A DNA stretch of 45,096 nt from positions 1-45,096 of the forward strand of contig JAIBBE010000103.1 in NCBI GenBank assembly GCA_019694835.1, read 5' to 3'. Numbering within the stretch: the first letter of the stretch is position 1; each line of letters begins with the position of its first letter. This DNA comes from Fimbriimonadaceae bacterium. GTDB lineage: Bacteria; Armatimonadota; Fimbriimonadia; Fimbriimonadales; Fimbriimonadaceae. Positions 35,657-44,698 of this stretch are shown piece after piece. The notes under the pieces were generated by a model, which had not been told where the DNA came from, did not search any database, and was given only the letters and a program-made list of their open reading frames with translations. The position numbers were made by a program, and so were the translations under genes.

Positions 35657-36550
35657 TTACCGGGCTCGATACCGGTCCCATGCAAGGGACATCCGCGTAA
35701 CCTGACCGTTCGAGAACTTGTACATACACGAGTCAGCGGTGTAGTTCATGAAGTTCTCGATCGGGTCCTTGCCAGGGGAGGGGCAGGTGTCCTGCCCGCG
35801 AGGGCACCCGGCGGCACGATCAGCTTCCGCTGGCGTGTCGCCAACGCCGTCACCGGGATTCGTGCACCCATTCTCGAAGGTGTGGAAAAGTCCGAGCCAG
35901 TGACCGACTTCATGCGGGGCGGTATCGCCCAAGTTGTACGGCACGTTCGTCCCGCCAGGAAGCGTGTCGAACTTGAGCACCACACCATCCATGAGCGGAT
36001 CGCGGGCGTAATCGTTCGGGAAGGTCGCGAATCCCAGTGTTTCACCATCGCCTTCGGTGATGTAAAGGTTGAGTGTGCCTGCGTCGCCCCGGTGAAGAGC
36101 GGTCTTCATCTCCCGCTCTTCGGGAGTATCGAGATCGGCGGCGTGCCACGCGGGATTCGAAAGTCGCTGGGTTGCAACATGGCGGAAGGTGAACCGCGTG
36201 CGCGGGCCTCCGCTACGCCCATCGAACGAGCGATTGAGCACGTCGATCTGCCGCGTGATCTGCGAGTTGGTGACGTTCCCCACACCGTTGTTGGTAACGA
36301 CATGCACGTAGACCGGAATCGTCACGGTGCCGCCGGCCCGGGTGGCTCCGATAGTCGCCAAGTCTCGGTCCATCAGAGCGATCAACTCCGGGGTACCGGG
36401 CTTGGTCCCGCATCGAGAATCGCCCTGGGTGTCAAGGGCCCTCTGCAAGCCGGGAATCGTCGAAGAACTCGCCGTCGACCCTCCGCAACTCACAACCCCG
36501 ACCGAAGCGCCAATGAACACTGCCGCAGCAGCGAAAGACTGAAATTTCAT
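35657..36550 (-). CDS. M43 (PAPP-A-like) zinc protease lipoprotein, short form
   Basis: This encodes 297 residues, starting with MKFQSFAAAAVFIGASVGVV and a lipobox VVSCGG; GAGG lies upstream. The catalytic motif is HEVGHWLGLFH (His213), followed by GCTNPGDGVGDTPAEAD and the Met-turn region ENFMNYTADSCMYKFSNGQ. It is a clear paralogue of the protease at 28050-29480 but stops at the end of the catalytic domain, with no C-terminal beta domain or glycine linker. It is likely a surface or periplasmic endopeptidase. Confidence 0.93.
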   Translation of the reverse strand: MKFQSFAAAAVFIGASVGVVSCGGSTASSSTIPGLQRALDTQGDSRCGTKPGTPELIALMDRDLATIGATRAGGTVTIPVYVHVVTNNGVGNVTNSQITRQIDVLNRSFDGRSGGPRTRFTFRHVATQRLSNPAWHAADLDTPEEREMKTALHRGDAGTLNLYITEGDGETLGFATFPNDYARDPLMDGVVLKFDTLPGGTNVPYNLGDTAPHEVGHWLGLFHTFENGCTNPGDGVGDTPAEADRAAGCPRGQDTCPSPGKDPIENFMNYTADSCMYKFSNGQVTRMSLAWDRYRAR

Positions 36551-36618
36551 AGCATTTCCTCTCTATGTCGCCGGCAATGCTGACGACTCGGGCATGTTAC
36601 GCTATTTCGAGTCTGCCC

Positions 36619-36688
36619 GTACCGCTGGCGTCCCGCCGGCATCCGGGTGCAGTTCGAGGGGCCGTTGCCGGCGGGACGCCAGCGGTAC
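36619..36688. repeat. Long palindrome B, second perfect copy
   Basis: Perfect 23-bp arms (36619-36641 and 36666-36688) are identical to those at 9471-9541 apart from one end base, with an unrelated 24-nt loop. It begins 8 bp beyond the TAG of the adjacent minus-strand gene, the same spacing as in the first copy. Confidence 0.9.
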
Positions 36689-36696
36689 TTTGGGGT

Positions 36697-37584
36697 CTAC
36701 GCTCTTGCGCCGAGCCAACCGAGTGTGGCGAGGTCTTCGAGAGGCTCGCGCACCGAGCAGGAACCATACGACCCGAATTGCTGGCGAAACTCATCGACCT
36801 CCTGATTCGAGGCTTCGAATTCACGCCGAGCGAGGCCGCCTGGAGTGATCCATAAATCTTCGGCGCTGTTCGCGGCCAGGATTCGCTCGATTTCGGGGCG
36901 GCTCAAGTCGTGCACATAGGCGAGTGTTCCCGCTACGAACACATTGACGAAACCATGCATGATTGCGCCCGTCGCGCGATCAGCGGTCGGAAGCGGGTGG
37001 TGGAGCCCAGCCGTCAGCTTAAACGGCAGATCCAGATTGACGCATTCCTGAATGAAGGCAGCAAGGGCGGTCGTGCTGGGAAACGCCGAGGCTTCCAGTC
37101 CACCGGTACGAGCTTTGGCCCCAATGACTTCCGTCTCCGCAAGCAGGAGGACGCCTTCCATCATCGGCTCACCCCATGGAAGTTCGACATAGACTTCGTC
37201 GAACCCAGCATCGACGAGGTGGCGGAGCGAGCCGGGATTCAAATCCTGTCCGTTCGATTTGACTTCGTAAGCCTCGACTTCCACGAACTCGCGGGCCTCG
37301 GCTTCGAAGGCCTCTATCAACCTCAGGTCCTGACGGAAACCCTCGATCGACGTGCCGAGGATCGACATCTTCCAGGGTTCGCTCGGCGCTTTCTGCTTCA
37401 GCAACGTGAGGAAGTCGCCCAGCCACGCAACGGGCGAGATGAACCGGTTGACGATCCAGCTTCCATCCGACTCAAGCAGTCGCCGATACTCGGCTACTGC
37501 CTCGTCCATCGGGAGCGCGGTGGGCGGGAACAAACCCGCGTAATCGATGCTCCCTCCCAGCAAATGCTCCAGGGACTCCGTCAC
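36697..37584 (-). CDS. Conserved-looking protein of unknown function
   Basis: This encodes 295 residues with no signal peptide or membrane segment. It begins LGGSIDYAGLFPPTALPMDE and has strand-helix alternation throughout, with VYVELPWGE and LPFKLTAGLHHPLPTAD as typical core strands, suggesting a TIM-barrel fold (inference). I cannot name a family with confidence. It lies 17 bp downstream of the M1 aminopeptidase gene on the same strand, so the two may be cotranscribed. Palindrome B follows its stop codon and probably terminates the transcript. Confidence 0.75.
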   Translation of the reverse strand: MTESLEHLLGGSIDYAGLFPPTALPMDEAVAEYRRLLESDGSWIVNRFISPVAWLGDFLTLLKQKAPSEPWKMSILGTSIEGFRQDLRLIEAFEAEAREFVEVEAYEVKSNGQDLNPGSLRHLVDAGFDEVYVELPWGEPMMEGVLLLAETEVIGAKARTGGLEASAFPSTTALAAFIQECVNLDLPFKLTAGLHHPLPTADRATGAIMHGFVNVFVAGTLAYVHDLSRPEIERILAANSAEDLWITPGGLARREFEASNQEVDEFRQQFGSYGSCSVREPLEDLATLGWLGARA

Positions 37585-37601
37585 AACCCGAGTTTAGCAG
37601 T

Positions 37602-40052
37602 TTATGGGGCCTCGAGCGACTTCAGCGCCTCCTTCAGCATGTTCTGAAGCCAATCTTCTTTGAATCGTGTCAGCGCGGCTTTGATCTCGGGAACCAAGAC
37701 CTTGTCGCCTCGGCGCTGGGCACTGGTGGCGGCCGTCATGACGATCTGCCAATTCTTGGAGTTGATTGCGGATCGCAGAATCGGGATCGGCCGCGTGTCC
37801 TCCTTCGGAAAGCTGCCGAGCATGCCTAGTGCGCCAGTCCGCTCATCAACGGACTTAGCCTGAACCGCATCTCTGAGGATCGCACGCATCGCAACCTCCG
37901 ACTTCTGGTCCATCAGGAGGCGCAGTGCCTCTGACCGGATCACGCCGCGATTGGACTTCATCTCCATCGCCTTGAGAAGCGTGGGCTGCGCGGCTTTGCC
38001 CTCCCACTTGGCCAACACGGACAGCGCCGTCGTTACGACGCGATACGGGGACCGATCATTGACAAGGGACTTCAGCCACGCGATATCCTCGTCGTTCTTT
38101 TCGAGCGTCCCGAGCGCATTCACCGCGTTGAATCGACGGTCGAAGTTCGGGTGAGTGAGTTCGCTGCGCCAGAAGTCGCGACCCGACTCGCCAAGCAACG
38201 CGGCCAAACGCACGGTTTGGTCGAAAACCGGGTGCAGACTCCGGTCAGCCGCCATCGCTCGCCGAACAGCCGCGATTTGAGCTTCAGTGGGCTTACCGGC
38301 CAGCAATAGCGCAGCAGCGGAATTTCGATCGACCGCATTCGGCGCAGACGCAACGATGAAGGGCAGTTCCTCTTGCGACCACGTTTGCTTGGGAATCTCA
38401 CGGAGGAAATCATGGTCGGGATCGAAGATGACCGCATCTGGCTTTCGTGCAAACGGCACGCGAAACTCCTCTTCAGTCTTGCTCAGGCGAATCGGTCGGC
38501 GTACAACTTTGCCACCGATCAGGGCAGCAACCTTGGCGTCGATGTCGTAAACCGGCGTCCCGTCCGATGTGTCCTGAAGCTGCTTGACTTTTACGACCGC
38601 GAATCCAGCAGGATCCCAGGTCCACGAACTCTCGATCACCGGGTGTCCCGGCTTGTAGACCCATTGCTCGAAGAACGGCTGAAGGTTGACGCCGGAGTAT
38701 TCGGTCAGCGCGCGGCAGAGATCTGACGACTCGACCGGCTGGTGGCGGTGTTTGGTCAAGTAGGAGCCGATCCCCTTGAAGAACGCGTCGTCGCCGATCT
38801 TCCGACGCAGCGTGTGCAGGATCGCAGCGCCCTTCGGATAGGAATGGCTGTCGAACATGGCGTCGCCGTTGGGATAGAGATTGGTCGCCAGAGGCCGCTT
38901 GTACCGCTTCGACTCGCCGAAGTAGCCCTGCATCATGCCCTCAACGTCCTGCTCATAAGCCGTCTTGCCCCGCGCGTGCTCGAAGTAGGCTGCTTGGAAG
39001 AAGGTCGCAAAGCTCTCGTTGAGCCAGATATGTCCCCAGTCGCGGCAGGTCACGAGATCGCCAAACCACTGGTGAGCAAGCTCATGGGCGTTGAGGCCGC
39101 TCATGTTGCGGAAGCCTTCGCGGGCATCGCTGAGGGCATCTGCGCCGAGGGTGGTGGCGCTGACATTCTCCATACCGCCACCAAAGTCAATCATCGCGTT
39201 CTGTGCGTACTTGGGCCATGCGTACTTCACACCCAGTACGTCAGAGAAGAAGGAGAGCATGTCCTTGGTGTCGCCGTAGCTGTTGGGAATCAGGTGCCCC
39301 TGCCCTTTCGGCGTGACATACCAGAGGTCAACCCCCTTCCAGGAATCACGGACGATGTCGAGTGGACCGCCAACCAGCGAGATCAGATAGGTCGCGTGAG
39401 GCTGGGTCATCTTCCAGCCGAAGGTGCGCATCTGTCCGCTGAGTCGATTCGCGACAAGGACGCCGTTACCGACCACGTTCCAATCCTTCGGCACCGTCGT
39501 ATAGGTCTCCGTCACCGCGAAGTCGTTGGGGTAGTCCCACATCGGCAGCCATTCGCGGTTGTATTCGGTCTCGCCCTGAGTCCAGAAGCCGACGTGGTTG
39601 GGATCGATGCCATCGGGCTCGATCCAATGCCAGCCACCGCCCGCCCCGAACGGCTGGCCCTTCGAGTTCGAGCTCACATAGGAGACCTTGATAACCAGGT
39701 TCTGCCCTCGAGTGAGTTTCCCGGTGGGGATTCGCAGTTCGCGGTCATGTCGAACGGCTTCGACCCACTTGCCATTGACAGTCACACCCCTGATGACCAG
39801 CGACTTGCCCGCGTGAAGGGTCACTGTCTCCGCACCGCTTCGCAGAACGCGGAGCTTATTCGTCGCGACCCCGCTGATCGTGCGGTTGGGGTAGTCCACT
39901 TTGATGTCGGCCCGAACGCTGAGCAGATCGCAGGTGCGATCGAGGGCGTAATGAGGCTTGGCCGTCGGCGGCTTGAACGGATTCTGTTCGGGCTGGCCGA
40001 GGGCGAAACCAGCAAATGCAACGAAAAGCGAGCAGTGGATCACGCGGGGCAT
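37602..40052 (-). CDS. Exported M1-family aminopeptidase
   Basis: This encodes 816 residues. A signal peptide (MPRVIHCSLFVAFAGFALG) sends it outside the cytoplasm. The N-terminal beta saddle is followed by the exopeptidase motif GGGMENVSA and the zinc site HELAHQWFGD (His323, His327) with the third ligand in WLNESF (Glu346), the gluzincin pattern. The C-terminal part (about 560-816) has HEAT-like alpha-helical repeats. It removes N-terminal residues from peptides in the periplasm or outside. The gene is divergent from the kinase with a 73-bp gap. Confidence 0.95.
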   Translation of the reverse strand: MPRVIHCSLFVAFAGFALGQPEQNPFKPPTAKPHYALDRTCDLLSVRADIKVDYPNRTISGVATNKLRVLRSGAETVTLHAGKSLVIRGVTVNGKWVEAVRHDRELRIPTGKLTRGQNLVIKVSYVSSNSKGQPFGAGGGWHWIEPDGIDPNHVGFWTQGETEYNREWLPMWDYPNDFAVTETYTTVPKDWNVVGNGVLVANRLSGQMRTFGWKMTQPHATYLISLVGGPLDIVRDSWKGVDLWYVTPKGQGHLIPNSYGDTKDMLSFFSDVLGVKYAWPKYAQNAMIDFGGGMENVSATTLGADALSDAREGFRNMSGLNAHELAHQWFGDLVTCRDWGHIWLNESFATFFQAAYFEHARGKTAYEQDVEGMMQGYFGESKRYKRPLATNLYPNGDAMFDSHSYPKGAAILHTLRRKIGDDAFFKGIGSYLTKHRHQPVESSDLCRALTEYSGVNLQPFFEQWVYKPGHPVIESSWTWDPAGFAVVKVKQLQDTSDGTPVYDIDAKVAALIGGKVVRRPIRLSKTEEEFRVPFARKPDAVIFDPDHDFLREIPKQTWSQEELPFIVASAPNAVDRNSAAALLLAGKPTEAQIAAVRRAMAADRSLHPVFDQTVRLAALLGESGRDFWRSELTHPNFDRRFNAVNALGTLEKNDEDIAWLKSLVNDRSPYRVVTTALSVLAKWEGKAAQPTLLKAMEMKSNRGVIRSEALRLLMDQKSEVAMRAILRDAVQAKSVDERTGALGMLGSFPKEDTRPIPILRSAINSKNWQIVMTAATSAQRRGDKVLVPEIKAALTRFKEDWLQNMLKEALKSLEAP

Positions 40053-40125
40053 GTCGAATTATGCCCACCTCGGCACGAATCGCGAACAAAACGGCGTCCG
40101 TAACCTACAATAAGGATAGGCGGAT

Positions 40126-41715
40126 ATGAGTACGAGCCCTCCGAGCACGCTTGGGAAGTATCAGATCATCCGGGAAATTGCGCGCTCGAACGACATCGTT
40201 TACGAGGCCTACGACCCGCTGATGAACCGCCGCGTCGCCATCAAGGAGCTCGCAGTTCCTGCCGCGTCGACTGCACAGCAAAAGGAGGAACGGGTCAAAC
40301 GGTTCCAGCGCGAGGTCAAAGCCGCTGGTTCACTCGCCCATCCGCACATCGTGACGATCTATGAAGTCGGCGAGGACGCTGGTCGCCACTACATGGCGAT
40401 GGAGTTTCTCGACGGCCACACGTTGCGCAACGAGATCGACACCCACGGCTTCCTTCCCCCCGACCGTGCTGTCGAGATTGCGATGGCCGTGCTCGACGCC
40501 CTCGACTTTGCCCACAACAACGGCGTCGTCCACCGCGACATCAAGCCGGACAACATCCAGCTTCTCTCCGATGGTCGGGTAAAGCTGACCGACTTTGGCA
40601 TCGCGCGCCTCACCTTCGAGCCGAACCTCACGATGGATGGCCAGGTCTTTGGCACCCCCAGCTACATGTCTCCCGAGCAGGTGGTCGGCAAGGAAATCGA
40701 CGCTCGCAGCGATGTGTTCGGAATTGGCGTCGTTCTGTACGAGATGATCGCCGGGCAGAAGCCGTTTTCAGGCGACAACGTCATCGCCATCACTCATGCG
40801 ATCACGCACAAGCACCCCGACCCGCCGAAACAGGCCAGTCATACGCTGTGGAGGGTCATCGAGAAGGCGCTCGACAAGACGCCAGCGATGCGATTTTCGA
40901 GCGCGAAGGAAATGCGGGAAGCCCTGCAACGCGTGTCCGACGAGATGAAATCGGGAGCCGCCGTTTTGGGTCAGGCTCCCCCGCCGGTCGCCAACCAGTA
41001 TCCCAACGCGCTCCCCATCTATACCCAGCCGTACGCACCCCAACCGCCTCCCGCGCAGTACGCCTACAACCCGTACATGCCCGCCGCGCCGGTCAATTAC
41101 ACGCCCTACCAGCCGACCAGTCAGGGCTTGCCGCAGGTGCCGATCTACTATCCGCCCCCGCCCCGTCGGCCGATGGTGTCGCAGGAGACGAAGGACTTCA
41201 TGACGCGGTTCGTGATGACCTTCCTCATCGTGGGGCTCTTCTTCGCGTTGGTGGTCTACGCGATCATCGCGATCACCAATGCCGCCGCAAAGCCGCGTAA
41301 CGTTCGGGCTTTGCCACCGCCTCCCCCATACGTCGACACTCGGGCGGTTCCAGCGCCACCACGAACGAATCCGAGGCGCACTGAAGGAGTCGCCACCAGA
41401 GTCAATCCTTCGGACCTGATCGGTACGCCCGTCCCGGCTGAACCCGCTAACAGTCAGAACCTCGACCAGGTTCTTTCCGAAGCGAAAGCCTCCGAAGAGG
41501 CTTGGGACTGGGAGAACGCGGGCCGATCTTATGTGTCTGCCTATGAGATGAGCAAGAGTCCCGCCCATGCCGAGGCGGCGATGCAAGCCGTGCGCAAGTT
41601 GGTCGAAGAAGGCGGCCCGCGCCGAACCGCCGCAAGGGACATCCTCCTGAAACTCCAGAACGCAGGGTATGACAATCAGGAAGTGCAGGATTACCTCGCG
41701 ACCCTCGATGCCTGA
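40126..41715 (+). CDS. Ser/Thr protein kinase with unusual ATP loop
   Basis: This encodes 529 residues. The N-terminal kinase domain (about 11-270) has the catalytic HRDIKPDN (His136), DFG (Asp156), GTPSYMSPEQ and Lys40 in RRVAIKEL. The glycine-rich loop expected near residues 18-25 reads IARSNDIVYEA and lacks glycines. A Pro/Tyr-rich linker leads to one transmembrane segment near 362-386 and a C-terminal TPR-like helical region (about 440-529). It is an inner-membrane kinase sensing something outside. It overlaps the next gene by one base. Confidence 0.93.
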   Translation: MSTSPPSTLGKYQIIREIARSNDIVYEAYDPLMNRRVAIKELAVPAASTAQQKEERVKRFQREVKAAGSLAHPHIVTIYEVGEDAGRHYMAMEFLDGHTLRNEIDTHGFLPPDRAVEIAMAVLDALDFAHNNGVVHRDIKPDNIQLLSDGRVKLTDFGIARLTFEPNLTMDGQVFGTPSYMSPEQVVGKEIDARSDVFGIGVVLYEMIAGQKPFSGDNVIAITHAITHKHPDPPKQASHTLWRVIEKALDKTPAMRFSSAKEMREALQRVSDEMKSGAAVLGQAPPPVANQYPNALPIYTQPYAPQPPPAQYAYNPYMPAAPVNYTPYQPTSQGLPQVPIYYPPPPRRPMVSQETKDFMTRFVMTFLIVGLFFALVVYAIIAITNAAAKPRNVRALPPPPPYVDTRAVPAPPRTNPRRTEGVATRVNPSDLIGTPVPAEPANSQNLDQVLSEAKASEEAWDWENAGRSYVSAYEMSKSPAHAEAAMQAVRKLVEEGGPRRTAARDILLKLQNAGYDNQEVQDYLATLDA

Positions 41716-42431
41716 TGACGCCTGAGCCACGCACCACCTGGATCAAGCCCGAAACACAGCGGTTCCTTCACCGCTTGTGGCTGACTGTGCTCATCGTCGG
41801 CTCCCTCATCGCGCTGCTCGTCGTATCCGGATGGGCCATCAATGCGGCTTACGCGCGTGGCGAGCGGCAACGCGAGGACCAAGACGTCCTGGAGAAACTC
41901 AAGAACCAGCCAACCCTCTCCGTCGAGGAGCGAATTCAAGAGCGAGAAGCCGTCCTCGCCAAGCTTCAGGACAGCGTCTCGAAAGAAGAGGAGCGGCGCG
42001 TGCTCGCCGGACTCTATGAAGAGCAAGGCAAGAAGCGAATCTCGGAGGGTCGGCAAGATGAAGCCGAAGCCAGCTTCCGCCGCGCGATCGACCTCGATCC
42101 CCTCAACCCCGTCTACCCCGCCGACCTCGCCCTCCTTTTCGGCCTTGCCGCTCGCGACGCCGACAACGACCGCGCCGCCCAGATCCAACTCTGGCGCGAG
42201 TCGTGCAGCCACTGGCTAAAGGCCCTTTCGCTGGAGGGCAAAGTCGAGTTCCGCACCGCCTACGCCCAATCCGCGACCGATGCCGCGATCTCGGCGTGCG
42301 AACTCATGACCGACCCTAAACTCCGCGCCGATGGCCTTGCCTTCCTGGCCGATGTCCGCCGCCAAATGCCCGCAGGCTCCCGCACCCTCGACCAACTCGA
42401 CCGCGCCGCCGCCGCCTTGCGCGGAGAATGA
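41715..42431 (+). CDS. Membrane protein with TPR-like repeats, kinase-coupled
   Basis: This encodes 238 residues. One transmembrane segment lies near 15-45, followed by a helical region with a TPR-like repeat (LAGLYEEQGKKRISEGRQDE then ASFRRAIDLDPLN). The start ATG overlaps the stop of the kinase gene, so its translation is coupled and it is likely a partner or substrate of the kinase. I recognise no enzymatic domain. Confidence 0.85.
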   Translation: MTPEPRTTWIKPETQRFLHRLWLTVLIVGSLIALLVVSGWAINAAYARGERQREDQDVLEKLKNQPTLSVEERIQEREAVLAKLQDSVSKEEERRVLAGLYEEQGKKRISEGRQDEAEASFRRAIDLDPLNPVYPADLALLFGLAARDADNDRAAQIQLWRESCSHWLKALSLEGKVEFRTAYAQSATDAAISACELMTDPKLRADGLAFLADVRRQMPAGSRTLDQLDRAAAALRGE

Positions 42432-42487
42432 CGAAGGGGAATGAACCCTGCGGTTGCGAACCGACACGAACCCATAGGAGAACACCT

Positions 42488-43537
42488 ATGAAAGCATTTC
42501 TTTGGCTCGTCGTTGGACTACTGATGATCGGTTGCGCTTCGGAGACGAAGACAACACAAGCAGGGGGTAAGGAACTTCGAAGGGTCAAGGACCAGCCGGA
42601 GTACGCGCTTGCCGAACCGATCAGCTATCGCAATGTCACCGTCATCCCTGTTGTCAGCACGAAGAAGATCGACCAGGATGTCGATTACGCCAGCCTCGAG
42701 GAGGCGAAGAAGAACGGATGGGTCGAGATCATTGAGAAGCCGGGGGACGAGGAGGTGAACAGCCTTCGCGTCCGCAACCTTGGCCCCAAGCCGATCCTCT
42801 TGCTCGCCGGCCAACTGCTGATCGGCGGTAAACAGGACCGCATCGTCGGCAAAGACACCGTTGTTCCCGTGGGCGAGACGATTGAGGTGCCGGTCTACTG
42901 CGTTGAACACGGCCGATGGCAGGGCGACACTCACAAGTTCGAGTACCAAAACCAGGTCGTGCCCAAGAAGGTCAAAGACGCGGCGATGTTTGGTCGCCAA
43001 GAAGAAGTGTGGAGCCGGGTTGGCGAGGTCAATGAGGAGGCGAAAGCAGATTCGTCTACCTCGACAGTGATGGCTGGATTAGAGGCACCTGAAGTCCGCG
43101 CCAAAATCGACGAAGGATACGCAGACCTCGCGGCGAAGCTTAGGGAGATCGATGGCTGTGTCGGCGTCATCTACGCGATTAACGGTCGCATCGAGACGCT
43201 TGAGCTATTCGGGGGTGAGAGCCTTTGGAAGTCGTCAATGGAGGGCATCGTGCGAGGGATCGTCGCCACCGGCGCAACGGTCACATCTGGGAAGAGCGAA
43301 TCGGTCAGCCTCGACGATGCCGAGGCTTTTCTCACCAAGGTCCTCACGTCTGAGCGCTCGCTTGCGGCAAGAAACGGCGGTCAAGCCGCTCGGGCTTCAA
43401 ATGATCCGCGACTCCTCTCCGTGGATTCGGACGGCGTGAAGGGCCAAGAGATGCTGATGGAAGCTCCAGCGGCCTCAGCTAAGGCAGCAGATCGCCAGGT
43501 GCTCCACGGCACCTATAACAACTCAGACTCCAAGTAA
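42488..43537 (+). CDS. Lipoprotein with ARPP-1 (DUF6569) domain
   Basis: This encodes 349 residues from ATG 42488, with AGGAG 7 nt upstream; a longer frame starts at 42428 but the SD and lipobox (LLMIGC) fix the start. The rest matches the ARPP-1/DUF6569 family, with YRNVTVIPVVSTKKID, LLLAGQLLIGGKQDRIVGKD and VPVYCVEHGRW as hallmark strands. Family members are found alone or with rhodanese or phosphatase genes; the biochemical function is not established. The mature protein would be anchored outside the cell. It lies 56 bp after the TPR gene. Confidence 0.9.
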   Translation: MKAFLWLVVGLLMIGCASETKTTQAGGKELRRVKDQPEYALAEPISYRNVTVIPVVSTKKIDQDVDYASLEEAKKNGWVEIIEKPGDEEVNSLRVRNLGPKPILLLAGQLLIGGKQDRIVGKDTVVPVGETIEVPVYCVEHGRWQGDTHKFEYQNQVVPKKVKDAAMFGRQEEVWSRVGEVNEEAKADSSTSTVMAGLEAPEVRAKIDEGYADLAAKLREIDGCVGVIYAINGRIETLELFGGESLWKSSMEGIVRGIVATGATVTSGKSESVSLDDAEAFLTKVLTSERSLAARNGGQAARASNDPRLLSVDSDGVKGQEMLMEAPAASAKAADRQVLHGTYNNSDSK

Positions 43538-43547
43538 AATTAAAGCT

Positions 43548-44396
43548 ATGAAGTGCATTCCTTGGCTAACTCTGATTGCGATTTCGGTGGTTCTGGTCGG
43601 TTGCGGTGGTCCTCCAAAGGACGACACGAAGTCCCTTGAAGAGCCGACGACCGGTTCCACCGAGCCCAAGAAGGACGATACGGCGAAGAAGGATGACGAA
43701 AAGAAGGACGCGGCACCCTCAACCGGAACCGAGAAGGTCAAGATCGAGGACATCAAGGTCGGCACCGGTCCGGCTGCCGCAGAGGGTGACCTCCTTCTCG
43801 TCACCTACACCGGAAAGCTCACCGACGGCAAAATGTTCGACTCGAACGACAAGCCGGAGGGCGATCCGTTTGCCCTCGTCCTCGGGGCTGGCATGGTGAT
43901 CAAGGGCTGGGAGGATGGACTTCTCGGCATGAAGAAAGGGGGCGAGCGCAAACTCAATATCCCCTACATGCTCGCCTACGGTGAAGCAGGCTCTCCCCCG
44001 TCCATTCCCGGCAAAGCCGATCTCGTTTTCGATGTCAAGCTGCTTGGAATCGTCCGCAAGGGTGAGGAAGGCGTCTACGACAAGAAGGACATCAAAGTGG
44101 GTTCTGGCCCCGAAGTCAAGGCCGGCGATCGGGTCTCCGTCCATTACACGGGCAAGCTCCTCAATGGCAAGAAGTTCGACAGTTCCCGCGACCGTGGTAC
44201 CCCGTTTGAGTTCACCGTAGGCAACAAAGAAGTCATCGCGGGTTGGGATGCGGGAATCCTCGGCATGAAGAAAGGCGGCATCCGCCAGTTGACCATTCCT
44301 CCTGCAATCGCCTATGGAGCCCAAGGCAGCGGTTCGATAGGCCCGAATCAGGTGCTTGATTTCGAGATCGAACTGATGAAGATCAACGGGAAGTAG
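43548..44396 (+). CDS. Lipoprotein with two FKBP-type prolyl isomerase domains
   Basis: This encodes 282 residues. A lipobox (VVLVGCGG) and a Lys/Asp/Pro/Thr-rich linker (about 20-60) precede two tandem FKBP domains (about 64-165 and 178-282). Both have the family features: YTGKLTDGKMFDSN, then VIKGWEDGLLGMKKGG in the first, and HYTGKLLNGKKFDSS, then VIAGWDAGILGMKKGG in the second. The domains catalyse cis-trans isomerisation of prolyl bonds and assist folding of exported proteins. It follows the DUF6569 gene by 10 bp on the same strand. Confidence 0.95.
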   Translation: MKCIPWLTLIAISVVLVGCGGPPKDDTKSLEEPTTGSTEPKKDDTAKKDDEKKDAAPSTGTEKVKIEDIKVGTGPAAAEGDLLLVTYTGKLTDGKMFDSNDKPEGDPFALVLGAGMVIKGWEDGLLGMKKGGERKLNIPYMLAYGEAGSPPSIPGKADLVFDVKLLGIVRKGEEGVYDKKDIKVGSGPEVKAGDRVSVHYTGKLLNGKKFDSSRDRGTPFEFTVGNKEVIAGWDAGILGMKKGGIRQLTIPPAIAYGAQGSGSIGPNQVLDFEIELMKINGK

Positions 44397-44431
44397 GACT
44401 TCGCTGTATCGCAGACGAACCCCGAGTTGAA

Positions 44432-44698
44432 ATGGCGCGGCTGGTCCCCCTCCATGAGGCGGACCGGTCGTTCGACATTGCGTTTTGGCAAGCCCAAACG
44501 AGCGAGGCACGCTTCTTGGCTGCCTGTGAACTGGTGGAGCATTTCCTTGTCCGGACCGGGCGCAGCGACGAACTGAGAATGCAGAAATCCATCGCGGGGT
44601 TTCGACCCGCGACTACAACCGAATCGGAAACGTCCCCGGATACAGGATCACGAACCACACGGACAGCGCGAACACGCACGCCCAGAATCCCGCGATAA
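44432..44698 (+). CDS. Small cytosolic protein of unknown function, possibly truncated
   Basis: Residues about 3-60 (RLVPLHEADRSFDIAFWQAQ then ARFLAACELVEHFLVRTGRS) look like a genuine helical domain with a FDxAFWQ pattern seen in small uncharacterised proteins. The last third, starting near the hairpin at 44592-44612, is low-complexity (Thr/Arg-rich) and runs antisense over the minus-strand gene. This suggests a real gene whose C-terminus has been altered by a repeat insertion or a frameshift. It begins 35 bp after the FKBP gene. Confidence 0.5.
   Translation: MARLVPLHEADRSFDIAFWQAQTSEARFLAACELVEHFLVRTGRSDELRMQKSIAGFRPATTTESETSPDTGSRTTRTARTRTPRIPR
44592..44612. repeat. Small GC-rich hairpin
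   Basis: TCGCGGG and CCCGCGA pair with a 7-nt loop. It coincides with the point where the small gene at 44432 loses protein-like composition. Confidence 0.5.
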
